Counted from the stretch's first letter, positions 7,685 through 15,688 are shown. The stretch: DNA of 21,595 nucleotides from an uncultured Clostridium sp. (GCA_900554175.1 USGK01000025.1:1-21595); one strand, 5' to 3'. Notes: generated by a model not told the origin, from the letters alone. Numbers and translations: made by a program.

Positions 7685-7888
7685 TAGAATTTATAATAGC
7701 CAGCAGTATAAAAATGGAGAATGATTTAGATAAAAAATTGGATAGATTTAACATCATAGATACAATTTTTTTAAAGAATATATCGTTTTCGCTTGTTTGA
7801 TATGCGAAAAAATAATATAATAAATTTATAAAAAGAGAATTGATAAAAATTATATAGTCAATTTTTAGGAAATTTTGAGGAGAATAAT
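7685..7888. other. Intergenic stretch with promoter of the next gene
   Basis: Contains a 28-codon open frame (ATG 7714 to TGA 7798-7800) with no Shine-Dalgarno site, probably not translated. The promoter TTGTTT (7793-7798), 17 bp, TATAAT (7816-7821) drives the gene at 7889. A 7-bp hairpin TTTTCGC/GCGAAAA (7786-7792 with 7804-7810) overlaps that promoter. Confidence 0.5.
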
Positions 7889-8386
7889 ATGTTGAAATTT
7901 ATTCATTTATTTAAAAATTATTATTTTGGTATATCTTTTATAGGAATTATGGCTTTTCTGATACAAGAAATTCCATATATGGTTATGCCGTTAATTAAAC
8001 CAATATCAAATCCAATAATGAATATGCAAAACGAAATTAAATGGATTGAAATATTACAAAGTGTATTTGGTATCTTATCTATGTTTTTATTAATATTAGT
8101 AGTTAGAGATGATATTAAAGTTTTTTCAATATCAACAACAAAAGAAAAAATATTCTTTTCTTTAACGATTATTATGATATTAATAAATTTTGTTGGATGG
8201 ATTTTGTATTATGTTGGATTTCAAAAAGGATGGTTGATAGTATTTAGTCAATTTGCAGTTATTCCTTTATATTATCTATTTTTTGGATTGTGGAAAAGTA
8301 ATTATTTATTAGTAGGAACTGCTTCTGTGTTTTTGGTAATCCATACAATTAATGGATATATAAATTTTATGATTAGTAAGTATTAA
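7889..8386 (+). CDS. Multi-pass membrane protein of unknown function
   Basis: 165 aa with about five hydrophobic segments (about 11-35, 53-73, 85-108, 113-133 and 138-158) and an amphipathic loop after the first. No recognised motif. GAGGAG (7877-7882) lies 6 nt before the ATG, and the gene has its own consensus promoter. Codon use is host-like (ATA-rich). It is monocistronic and lies upstream of the MATE locus but is separated from it by that gene's own promoter. Its role is not deducible. Confidence 0.75.
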   Translation: MLKFIHLFKNYYFGISFIGIMAFLIQEIPYMVMPLIKPISNPIMNMQNEIKWIEILQSVFGILSMFLLILVVRDDIKVFSISTTKEKIFFSLTIIMILINFVGWILYYVGFQKGWLIVFSQFAVIPLYYLFFGLWKSNYLLVGTASVFLVIHTINGYINFMISKY

Positions 8387-8467
8387 TTACAACTAATATG
8401 TAATTTGTCGCATAAATTTAATTTTAAAATAAAAAGTAAAAAAAGTATTACATGAAAAAAATTTTTA

Positions 8468-8530
8468 TGCTATAATACACATATCGAGTAGCGAAAGCGT
8501 AAGTCCAGAGAAAAGGACTTACTTTTTTTT
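8468..8530 (+). promoter_or_regulatory. Extended -10 promoter and attenuator-like leader of the MATE gene
   Basis: TGC-TATAAT (8468-8476) is an extended -10 with no good -35. The predicted transcript starts near 8482. It contains a small GNRA-type hairpin (AGC-GAAA-GC, 8489-8497) immediately followed by an intrinsic terminator: GTAAGTCC (8499-8506), 8-nt loop, GGACTTAC (8515-8522), then eight T residues (8523-8530). The terminator precedes the Shine-Dalgarno site and start codon, so it must be bypassed for expression. No long aptamer or leader peptide fits in the roughly 20 nt before it. Confidence 0.65.
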
Positions 8531-8559
8531 GACTCAAAAAAATGGGAGGAGAGTGTAAA

Positions 8560-9957
8560 ATGAAAGAAACACAAAAAAACAAAATGGCAGAAGCACCAAT
8601 AAAAAAATTATTATTAAAAATGGGACTGCCAATGATTATTTCTATGGTTCTACAAGCATTATACAATGTTATTGATAGTATATTTGTAGCAAACATGGGA
8701 GAACAAGGAGCTATTGCGAACCAAGCATTAACATTAGCTTTCCCAATTCAAATTTTAATTATAGCAATAGGAGTTGGAACAGGAATTGGATTAAATGCAT
8801 TATTATCTAAAAGTTTAGGAGAAAAAAATAAAGAAAAGGCAAATAAAGTAGCTGGAAACGGAATATTTTTAAGTATTTGTATATTTATAGTATTTTTATT
8901 ATTTGGTATCTTTAGCTCAGAATGGTTTATTTCATTATTTTCTAATGGAAATAATGAAATATTAGATATGGGAACAACATACTTGAAAATTTGTACTTGT
9001 TTATCATTAGGATCTATTGGATATACGGTATATGAAAGATTTTTACAAGCAACTGGTAAAACAATGTTATCAACTATTTCACAAATATAGGGTGCTGTTA
9101 CAAACATAGTTTTAGATTATATATTTATATTTCCATTGAAGATGGGAGTGGCTGGTGCAGCTTGGGCAACAGTTATAGGACAATTTATTTCCTTATTAAT
9201 AGCAATGTTTTTCCACTATACTAAAAATAAAGAAATAAATGGTAGCTTAAAATATATTAAGCCTGAAATTGGCATAATTAAAGGAATATATAAAATAGGT
9301 ATTTCTGCTGCAATTATGCAAGCATTATTATCAGTTATGATGGCAGGAATGAATGCAATACTTGGAGGAACAAAAGCAGATCCTACAATTCTTGTTGGTT
9401 CATTTGGGATATATTATAAAATACAACAAATAGCATTATTTTCAGCATTTGGTTTATCTAATACTATAATTTCTATATTATCTTTTAACTACGGTATGAA
9501 AGATAAAGATAGAATAAATGACTGTATTAAATATGGAATTATTGATACTATAATGGTAACTTTTGTTTTGACAATTATTTTTGAAATCTTTGCAAAATCA
9601 CTATCAAGTTTATTTGCATTATCTAGTGGTACAAGTAAAGAAATTATTGAAGTTTGCACAATTTCTCTAAGAATTGCAAGTATAGGATATATTTTTATGG
9701 GATTTTCTGTTGCAGTACAAGGTATATTACAATCACTTGGATATGCAATAAGACCATTGATAATTTCTCTATTAAGACTTGTGGTATTTGTACTTCCAAT
9801 AGCATATTTATTTACATTATCTGATAATGTAACGAATATAGTTTGGTGGACTTTCCCAATAGCTGAAATTTTAACAAGCATAATTTCGATATTTATATTA
9901 AAAAAAACATATAAAGAAAAAATAGCAATACTTGAAGAGAAACTCAAAAGTATGTAA
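8560..9957 (+). pseudogene. MATE-family efflux transporter gene interrupted by in-frame TAG
   Basis: Over 8560-9957 one frame encodes a 465-residue MATE exporter, the normal size for this Na+ or H+ driven multidrug/metabolite antiporter family. It has two six-helix bundles, an N-terminal P-I-KLLLKMGLPMI start and the family signature VIDSIFVANMGEQG near residue 40. The C-terminal half contains GVAGAAWATVIGQ, GTKADPTILVGSFGIYYKIQQ and a late PIAEILTSIISIF. Codon 177 is TAG (9088-9090), between SQI and GAVTN, in a stretch normally continuous in the family. The rest of the frame is open and unbroken. ATG 8560 is chosen because GGGAGGAG lies just before it. As written, two fragments (176 aa and the remainder) would be made only if the second had a start, and I see no Shine-Dalgarno site there. 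It is either a recent pseudogene, a sequencing error, or read through. Confidence 0.9.
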
Positions 9958-10096
9958 TTCAATCTGACAAATCAAGAGCTTCATGTTATGAAATAATTCC
10001 GAATATAAAATGCTTAGAACTTCCTAAAAAGAAAAATTCAAGATAATTATGCAAAGTTTTATTTAAATGGTAATAAATTACAAGTGTTAGTGTAAA
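9958..10096 (+). pseudogene. Possible decayed coding remnant
   Basis: One frame reads coding-like text broken by several stops, ending NYAKFYLNGNKLQVLV and TAA at about 10096. The well-formed terminator at 10102 follows within six bases, as it would after a real gene. No family is recognised. Evidence is limited to the coding-like texture and the placed terminator. Confidence 0.25.
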
Positions 10097-10101
10097 ATAT
10101 T

Positions 10102-10136
10102 TGTAGGCAAAAATAAAAATTTTGCCTACATTTTTT
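10102..10136 (+). terminator. Strong terminator after the MATE region
   Basis: An 11-bp perfect stem (10102-10112 with 10120-10130, core TGTAGGC/GCCTACA) with a 7-nt loop, followed by six T residues. It separates the MATE transcript from the kinase remnant. Confidence 0.9.
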
Positions 10137-10190
10137 AATTTAATATTGAAAAAACATGGTTAATCCAATACAATGTAATCGCCAAACCTA

Positions 10191-10691
10191 TTGTATATTA
10201 CAAAGGCAGATACTGGAAAAGTAAATTTAAAGAAAACAAAGATAAATGTTCAAGAACTAATTAATGAAATTATAGAAGAAACAAAAATAATAGAAATAAA
10301 TAAAAATATTTATAGTAGCAGTAATGAAATGTGTTGTATAAATGCAGATATAAGCAATGTAAAAGAATTAATTAGAATATTTATTGACAACGCTATTAAG
10401 TATACAGAAGAAAGTGGCGAAATTGATATATATTCACAAAAAATAAATGGAAAAATATACATAAACATAAAAGATAACGGAATAGGAATATCAAAAGAAG
10501 AACAAGAAAATATATTTGATAGATTTTACAGAGTTGATAAGTCAAGAAACAAAGAAACTGGAGGAGTAGGGCTTGGACTTGCAATTGCAAAATCAATAGC
10601 CAATGTAAATGGTGCAGAGATTAAATTAGAAAGTGAACTAGAAAAAGGTTCAAAATTTATAATAATATTTAAAGAAACAAATCTTAAATGA
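10191..10691 (+). pseudogene. Histidine kinase remnant, ATPase domain only
   Basis: About 166 residues match the C-terminal end of a two-component sensor kinase: the helix end LLYITKADTGK, the N box FIDNAIKYT, G1 DNGIGI, the F box FDRFYRVDKSR and G2 GVGLGLAIAK. The sensor, membrane part and phospho-acceptor histidine are missing. The frame opens just after TAA 10176-10178, and the only start is TTG 10191 with no Shine-Dalgarno site. The break falls exactly where the dimerisation helix should be. No response regulator is nearby. The downstream phosphatase begins 15 nt after its stop, so the two were once probably co-transcribed. It is most likely a 5'-truncated pseudogene. Confidence 0.8.
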
Positions 10692-10705
10692 CAAAAGAGG
10701 TAGAA

Positions 10706-11359
10706 ATGAAAGAAAAAATAAAAGAATTTATTATAAAAAAATTTAAATGGATTATATTATTCATTTGTTTAATTGGATTTTTAGCATTAGCAGAAGATGT
10801 ATTTAACAAAGAAATAATGAATGGAGATATAATTGGTTATAAAGTAGTATCAGAATTTTTAATATCTGATTTTACAACACCAATAGCAAAGTTTATTACT
10901 AATTTTGGAGGAGCAATATTTTTAATAGTATTAGCAATTATATTATTTATAGTAATAAAAAACAAAAAAATTGGAATATCAATATTTTCAAATTTAGTAA
11001 TAATTACAGCTTTGAATCAGTTATTAAAAAGAATATTACAAAGACCTAGACCAAATGAATATAGAATAATTGAAGAAACAGGATATAGTTTTCCTTCAGG
11101 ACATTCTATGATAAGTATGGCTTTTTATGGATATTTAATATATTTGATTTATAAATATGTAAAGAATAAGTATATTAAATGTATTTCTATTATACTATTA
11201 AGCATTTTGATATGTTGTATTGGAGTTAGTAGAATTTATTTAGGAGTACATTATACAAGTGATGTTTTGAGTGGATTTTTTATATCAATATCATATTTAA
11301 TTATATATATAAGTGCAACCAACAAATTTTTATTAGAAAGAGAGAAAAATGAATTTTAG
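10706..11359 (+). CDS. PAP2-family membrane phosphatase
   Basis: 217 aa integral membrane lipid phosphatase of the PAP2/BacA-type superfamily, which dephosphorylates phosphatidate-like or undecaprenyl pyrophosphate-like substrates on the outer face of the membrane. All three signature blocks are present: KRILQRPRP (K108, R113), FPSGHS (H133) and SRIYLGVHYTSD (R176, H182, D186). Around five to six hydrophobic segments frame them. ATG 10706 is chosen because AAAGAGG (10694-10700) lies 5 nt before it; an ATG at 10688 overlapping the kinase stop lacks a site. The substrate cannot be read from sequence; undecaprenyl-PP recycling with bacitracin tolerance is one option. The gene sits behind a kinase remnant and so may have lost its original regulation or promoter. 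Confidence 0.88.
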   Translation: MKEKIKEFIIKKFKWIILFICLIGFLALAEDVFNKEIMNGDIIGYKVVSEFLISDFTTPIAKFITNFGGAIFLIVLAIILFIVIKNKKIGISIFSNLVIITALNQLLKRILQRPRPNEYRIIEETGYSFPSGHSMISMAFYGYLIYLIYKYVKNKYIKCISIILLSILICCIGVSRIYLGVHYTSDVLSGFFISISYLIIYISATNKFLLEREKNEF

Positions 11360-11372
11360 TTTTACATAAAAC

Positions 11373-11401
11373 TTTACATTCAGGTTATAATTTGCTATAA
11401 T
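11373..11401 (+). promoter_or_regulatory. Promoter of the 11467-11943 gene
   Basis: TTTACA (11373-11378), 17 bp, TATAAT (11396-11401) with a TGC extended -10. The leader then holds two small hairpins: GAGC-TTAT-GCTC (11423-11434) and TGTCAT-TTA-ATGACA (11439-11453). The second abuts the AAGGAGG ribosome site at 11453-11459, so it could affect initiation. Confidence 0.7.
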
Positions 11402-11466
11402 GAAAATGCAAACAATTTTGAAGAGCTTATGCTCATGATGTCATTTAATGACAAGGAGGATTCACT

Positions 11467-11943
11467 ATGGATAAGTATAGTTTCACGAAGATTATTTGCA
11501 ACGATCCTTTTGATGCCACACTTGGATTTTGTTCGGTCAATAATTTTATCATTTATAAAAACGTTTTTGGTGATGAAGTTATTGTTATAGCTGGATTTCT
11601 TGATGTGGGGCATACCTACTATTATTGCCCGAATGCCCCTGCTTTAAGCCAATCGAGGGTAAGCCGAGAGTATTGGGCGGAGATTTTCAGAGAAAGAGAT
11701 ACAGGAATTTTGGAGAAAGTCACAATACGAGGAAAAGAAAAAACTTTTAATACCAATAAGGGTAAAATAGCATTTGTTCTTAATGGTAGAGTCTTTATTT
11801 TCGATTTACGCAGAATCAGTGAACATATACTGGAAGAGGAGAGATTTATATTAGATAGAAGCCTGTTGGTTCCACTTTCCAATTGTGAAGGCTATCTCGA
11901 TACTGGAACAAATCTTTGTGTTATATTTCCTGAAATTAGGTAA
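11467..11943 (+). CDS. Orphan soluble protein of unknown function
   Basis: 158 aa, not recognised. There is no signal peptide or membrane helix. It reads as a mostly beta protein with several short hydrophobic strands (DEVIVIAGFLD, KIAFVLNGRVFIFDLR) and a cysteine-containing middle and end (YYYCPNAP, SNCEGY). Codon use is clearly unlike its flanks: ATT/ATC isoleucine, and CGA, CGC, GTC, CCC and TTC are common. It is therefore probably of different origin. It has a consensus promoter, the strongest Shine-Dalgarno site in the window (AAGGAGG) 7 nt before ATG, and its own terminator. It belongs with the other two self-contained orphan genes (5184-5432 and 6456-6854). Confidence 0.8.
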   Translation: MDKYSFTKIICNDPFDATLGFCSVNNFIIYKNVFGDEVIVIAGFLDVGHTYYYCPNAPALSQSRVSREYWAEIFRERDTGILEKVTIRGKEKTFNTNKGKIAFVLNGRVFIFDLRRISEHILEEERFILDRSLLVPLSNCEGYLDTGTNLCVIFPEIR

Positions 11944-11971
11944 TTGGATTATAATTCGATTTCTAAAAACA

Positions 11972-12010
11972 AGATGGACATCTCTAATTTAAGAGAGTCC
12001 ATCTATTTAT
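11972..12010. terminator. Terminator between convergent genes
   Basis: 5' arm 11972-11984 (AGATGGAC, bulged A, TCTC) pairs with 11993-12004 around an 8-nt loop, then a T-rich run. It lies between the 11467 gene and the convergent gene ending at 12007, so it can serve both. Confidence 0.8.
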
Positions 12011-12288
12011 TTTTGTTTCATTTTTGAAATAATAGTTTGAATTGTAACAGCTATAACCATACATATACCACAAAACATACCCATGTAGATTCCTTGAGAT
12101 GTACCTACATATTTAGTACCATTTTTTACAAGCTCGTATATTGGTATTCCAAATATTTTTACAACAAAAGAATCAACATCTGTACTATATGCACTTGTAT
12201 AACCAAAATAAATTGCAATACTCATTATAATCATAGAAACTATAAAACCAATTGATAATGCTAATATAAATTGGGATTTTTTCTTCAT
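12007..12288 (-). CDS. Small two-helix membrane protein of unknown function
   Basis: 93 aa with a basic start (MKKKS) and two hydrophobic segments, about 7-30 and 67-87, joined by a polar loop of about 35 residues containing FVVKIFGIPIYE. Both ends should lie in the cytoplasm, with the loop outside. No motif is recognised. AAGGGAG (plus 12296-12302) lies 7 nt before the ATG, and the promoter TTGATA, 17 bp, TAAAAT (plus 12344-12349 and 12321-12326) drives it. Its codon use is close to the host's. Function unknown. Confidence 0.7.
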   Translation of the reverse strand: MKKKSQFILALSIGFIVSMIIMSIAIYFGYTSAYSTDVDSFVVKIFGIPIYELVKNGTKYVGTSQGIYMGMFCGICMVIAVTIQTIISKMKQK

Positions 12289-12320
12289 AATTATTCTCCC
12301 TTACAATTAATATTTATCTA

Positions 12321-12349
12321 ATTTTATCATAAATTCGAAAGATTATCAA
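12321..12349 (-). promoter_or_regulatory. Promoter of the 12007-12288 gene
   Basis: Minus strand TTGATA (plus 12344-12349), 17-bp spacer, TAAAAT (plus 12321-12326). Confidence 0.6.
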
Positions 12350-12398
12350 CGAATAAGAAAAATTTGTTAATTTTTTTAGTTGAATTTTATATGGATTC

Positions 12399-12427
12399 TT
12401 GAAAAAAGGTATGTTTAATGATATTCT
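12399..12427 (+). promoter_or_regulatory. Promoter of the HAD gene
   Basis: TTGAAA (12399-12404), 17-bp spacer, TATTCT (12422-12427). The predicted start lies very close to the Shine-Dalgarno site, so the leader would be only a few bases. Confidence 0.5.
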
Positions 12428-12445
12428 AATATAGAGGTGTTAAGT

Positions 12446-13036
12446 ATGGAAAATAATAAAGTAAATATAAAAAACATAATATTAGATGTAGGTGGAATAT
12501 TATTTGATGATAGTAAAAAAAATATAGAGTATGTACTCAATAAAAATTGTGATTTAATATACAAAAAGGCATATGGTGAAGGATTTAAAGAATGTTTACT
12601 TGGTTACAAAACGGTTCAAGAACATATACAAAATTTGGCTAACACATCTGATTTTAAGGATATTAGTTATATTTTAAGCAAAGATAATCAATCAATAGCA
12701 TATCCTTTGATAAGTGAAAACTTAAAATATATAAAAAAATTAAAATTAATGGGTTATAAACTATATTTATTAACAAATATAACGGAAGATAGCTATAATT
12801 ATATTAATAATGTAATAAATATAAATTCTCTTTTTGATGGGGGAATATATTCTTATCAAGAACATCTTATCAAACCAAATCCTGATATCTATAATTTATT
12901 GATTGATAGATTTAAATTGAATAAGGAAGAAACAATTTTTTTCGATGATAAAGAAAAGAATATTATTGCTGCATGTAAGGTAGGCATAAAAGGGATTGTT
13001 TTTAATTCAATTGATGATATTAAAAATTATATATAA
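12446..13036 (+). CDS. HAD-superfamily hydrolase
   Basis: 196 aa haloacid dehalogenase-like phosphatase, probably subfamily IA with a helical cap. Motif I is ILDVGGILFD (nucleophile D14, with the DxGG form used by many YihX/epoxide hydrolase-like members). Motif II is LLTNIT, motif III has the lysine in IKPNPDIY, and motif IV is FFDDKEKN. All four are in order, with a small helical cap between motifs I and II. It is soluble; the substrate is unknown, and cytosolic sugar or nucleotide phosphates are the usual ones. ATG 12446 follows AGAGGTG (12433-12439) by 6 nt; the GTG at 12437 lies inside that site and is rejected. It appears monocistronic. Confidence 0.88.
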   Translation: MENNKVNIKNIILDVGGILFDDSKKNIEYVLNKNCDLIYKKAYGEGFKECLLGYKTVQEHIQNLANTSDFKDISYILSKDNQSIAYPLISENLKYIKKLKLMGYKLYLLTNITEDSYNYINNVININSLFDGGIYSYQEHLIKPNPDIYNLLIDRFKLNKEETIFFDDKEKNIIAACKVGIKGIVFNSIDDIKNYI

Positions 13037-13166
13037 ATTGCCTGTAAAATTATACTGAAGTGTAATTGTAATATTTGTTCTGTAAATGCATAGTATCCTT
13101 CTCAAAAATTATATGATTATAACATAATTTTTATATAAGCATATAATTTTAGAGGAGGATTATTTA

Positions 13167-14357
13167 ATGAATACAGATTCTAATAATAATTTTGAATTAG
13201 GAAAAATAATTGTTGCTTTAACTAAGAATTTTAACAAATCAAACTTATTTTCTTATGGTATAAAACATACTTTTTTGGGGGTAGATATTGAAAAAATAGA
13301 ATATTTATTTCGCCCTATAAAGATAGATACTAATAGTAATATTGGAGATATCATATTAATATATCTAAAAAGTAAGGATAAATTAAAAACAATAAGTGCT
13401 ATTAACAAACTTAAAAGAAATCCATATGTAGTTTATGCTGAATTAGATTATTTATACGAACTAGATATAATTCCAAATGATCCAGACTTCAAATATCTTT
13501 GGGGAATGCCTAACATAAATACACCATATGCATGAAATTATACTACAGGTAATTATCAAGTAGTAGTTGGTGTATTAGATAGTGGAATTGATGCAGAGCA
13601 TCCGGATTTAAAGGATAATTTATGGTCTAATGGTCCATTCTTTAATGGGTGGAATTTTATTGATAACAACAGTTACCCAGTAGATGTGACAGGACATGGT
13701 ACACATGTAGCGGGAACAATTGGAGCAATAGGTAATAATTCTATTGGTATTACAGGAGTATGTTGGAATGTACAATTAGCTTCTTTTAAAATAGGAGATA
13801 ATCGTATCGATCTTGCAGCAGCTATTTCTGCTATTTATTTTGCTAATATAATGAATATTAAGATTCTCAATAATAGTTGGGGAGGCAGAATATATTCACC
13901 AATTTTAAAATATGCAATAGAACATTATGATGGATTATTTATTGCGTCAGCAGGAAATAGTAGTAGTAATAATGATTTAATACCTAGTTATCCTGCTTCT
14001 TATAATAGTGAAAATATTATTTCTGTTGCGGCAAGCACACCTGAAAATACATTATCTTCTTTTTCAAATTATGGAGTTAAAAGTGTTGATATTGCTGCAC
14101 CGGGAACAAGTATTTTAAGTACATCTCTAAAAGGTGAATATAGTTACAAAAATGGAACATCTATGGCAGCTCCTCATGTAACAGGTGCTGCAGCATTATT
14201 AAAATCATATATGCCGTTTTTAACTATATTTGAAATAAAAAATATTATATTGCTAAGTAGTACTAGATACCTTTGGCTTGCTGATAAATTATTAATGGGT
14301 GGTATTTTAAATGTAAATGATATGATAAAATTGGCAAATTTCTTATTTTCTAGTTAA
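13167..14357 (+). pseudogene. Subtilisin-like serine protease gene interrupted by in-frame TGA
   Basis: One frame over 13167-14357 encodes a 396-residue S8 peptidase. An N-terminal I9-like prodomain (about 1-95, ending in NPYVVYAELDY) is followed by the catalytic domain, with D138 in VLDSGID, H177 in GHGTHVAG, oxyanion N264 in ASAGNS and S332 in GTSMAAPH; all are intact. Codon 123 is TGA (13533-13535), in the segment NTPYA-stop-NYTTGNYQ. This is the place where subtilases typically carry Trp (pattern A-W-N/D-x-TTG). A single G-to-A change from TGG explains it. No signal peptide is visible, so if made it would stay inside or use another route. GAGGAGG precedes the ATG. As written only the prodomain is translated. 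It may be a recent pseudogene, an error, or suppression. Confidence 0.9.
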
Positions 14358-14375
14358 ATTCATATATAAATGAAT

Positions 14376-14416
14376 AAAAAGAGATATGATTTAGATTTTA
14401 TCATGTCTTTTTTTGT
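14376..14416 (+). terminator. Terminator after the protease gene
   Basis: GAGATATGAT (14381-14390) pairs with ATCATGTC and following T's (14400-14410), with one G-U pair and a 9-nt loop. It is preceded by A's and followed by a T run. Confidence 0.75.
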
Positions 14417-14456
14417 TTATGTACGAAATGTCCAAATAAAAAATGTAAAAAATAAT

Positions 14457-14485
14457 TGTTTTTATAATATATTTATGATATAAAT
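14457..14485 (+). promoter_or_regulatory. Promoter of the DUF2207 gene (recurring block)
   Basis: TTGTTT (14457-14462), 17-bp spacer, TATAAA (14480-14485). The surrounding 33 bp match 5559-5591 at 28 positions. The gene start is about 100 bp further on, leaving a leader of about 100 nt with no recognised riboswitch. Confidence 0.6.
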
Positions 14486-14590
14486 AAGTAAAGTATTAAA
14501 ATTAAAAAAATACTGAAATTTAAAAGGTTTATAATGATATATTAAAAAAATATATTGTTAAAACATATGGGAAATTTAAAGGAGAAAATA

Positions 14591-15523
14591 ATGGAAGATT
14601 TAGGGTTATATTTTATTTTACCGTATTTGTGTATGATTTTTTTGATGGGTTTGTTTTTGTTAATTTTTAAATTTGTTTTGCAATATTTGAAAAACAAAAG
14701 TAAAAGCCAAATAAATAAGATAGATGAATCATTTTACTATAGAGATATACCTTGTTTTGGAAATATTGATATAGCATATTGGCTATTATATAATTTTTCA
14801 AACTTAAAAGTAGATGAATTAGATAATGGACTTATAGGAGCATATTTATTAAATTGGTATAAAAAAGGATATATAGATATAAAACATTCTCAAAATCTAG
14901 GATTAAAAAATGATAATTATAATATTGATTTAAAAGATGGAAAATGGGAAAAAAACTATGTAGAAAATAGAATTTATAATTTCTTGAAAAATGTAGCAGG
15001 AAATAATAATTTATTAGAAAAAAATGAGATACGCAATTATTGTAATATTGATGGTCATAAATTTGAATTAAAGTTTTTATTTAAAAATATTATAAAAGAA
15101 ATCCAAAAAGATTTAGAAGAAAGAAAATATATAATAGTTGTTCCATCAAAAAATTATATACTATTTAAAACCAAAGAAAAAATTACTCTATCAAATGAAC
15201 TTGTTAATGAATATCAAAATTTGAATGGATTAAAAAACTTCTTGTTAGATTATTCTAATATAGAAGAAAAAATACATACAGAAGTTAAAATTTGGGAAGA
15301 GTATCTTATTTTTGCTACCTTATTAGGAATTGCAGATAAAGTAAAAAAACAATTTAATAAAATATATCCTAGTTTTAATATAGCAAATACTATATTTGAT
15401 GTTCCCTTTGATAACACTATAGAAGGACAACTAAATTCAATATATAAAAGTTTTAATTTACAGTTTTTCGTTTTAATTATATGTGTAATATTAGTTGGAC
15501 TCATTTTTTTAGAAAAACGGTAA
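14591..15523 (+). CDS. DUF2207 C-terminal-domain membrane protein
   Basis: 310 aa. One hydrophobic helix near residues 5-30 leads into a cytoplasmic region matching the C-terminal half of DUF2207 (YciQ-like) proteins: YYRDIPCFGNIDIAYWLLYN, the GAYLLNWYKKGYIDI turn, and the late block WEEYLIFATLLGIADKV. A final helix is at about 288-306. Usual DUF2207 proteins have a signal peptide and an extracellular beta domain before the first helix; that half is absent here, so this is a short form or an N-terminally reduced copy. ATG 14591 is supported by AAAGGAG (14578-14584) 6 nt away; the TTG at 14555 has none. Molecular function is unknown. The next two genes downstream are also envelope proteins. 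Confidence 0.75.
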   Translation: MEDLGLYFILPYLCMIFLMGLFLLIFKFVLQYLKNKSKSQINKIDESFYYRDIPCFGNIDIAYWLLYNFSNLKVDELDNGLIGAYLLNWYKKGYIDIKHSQNLGLKNDNYNIDLKDGKWEKNYVENRIYNFLKNVAGNNNLLEKNEIRNYCNIDGHKFELKFLFKNIIKEIQKDLEERKYIIVVPSKNYILFKTKEKITLSNELVNEYQNLNGLKNFLLDYSNIEEKIHTEVKIWEEYLIFATLLGIADKVKKQFNKIYPSFNIANTIFDVPFDNTIEGQLNSIYKSFNLQFFVLIICVILVGLIFLEKR

Positions 15524-15688
15524 CCTGGTACAATTAATATTAAAAATAATGTATATTGTTATAGTTATAACTTTTGTTTACATTTTTTTTAGAAAAATCT
15601 TATTAAAAAGTAAAAAAACAAAATAGAATATACATCAAAAAAATAATTGAATAGGTAATTTTATAATTTGAAAAGAGGAAGATGAGAA

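Noticed and set aside
7714..7800. A 28-aa gene between the two membrane proteins
   Set aside because: No ribosome site and partly overlapped by the promoter of the next gene.
8450..8476. A leader peptide MKKIFML before the MATE gene, as for ribosome-mediated attenuation
   Set aside because: Its reading frame overlaps the -10 element, so it lies upstream of the transcription start and cannot be in the leader.
13167..14357. UGA read as tryptophan throughout the genome (alternative code)
   Set aside because: TGA ends the integrase frame here and, if read as Trp, would extend it through a terminator; TGG is the ordinary Trp codon in all genes.
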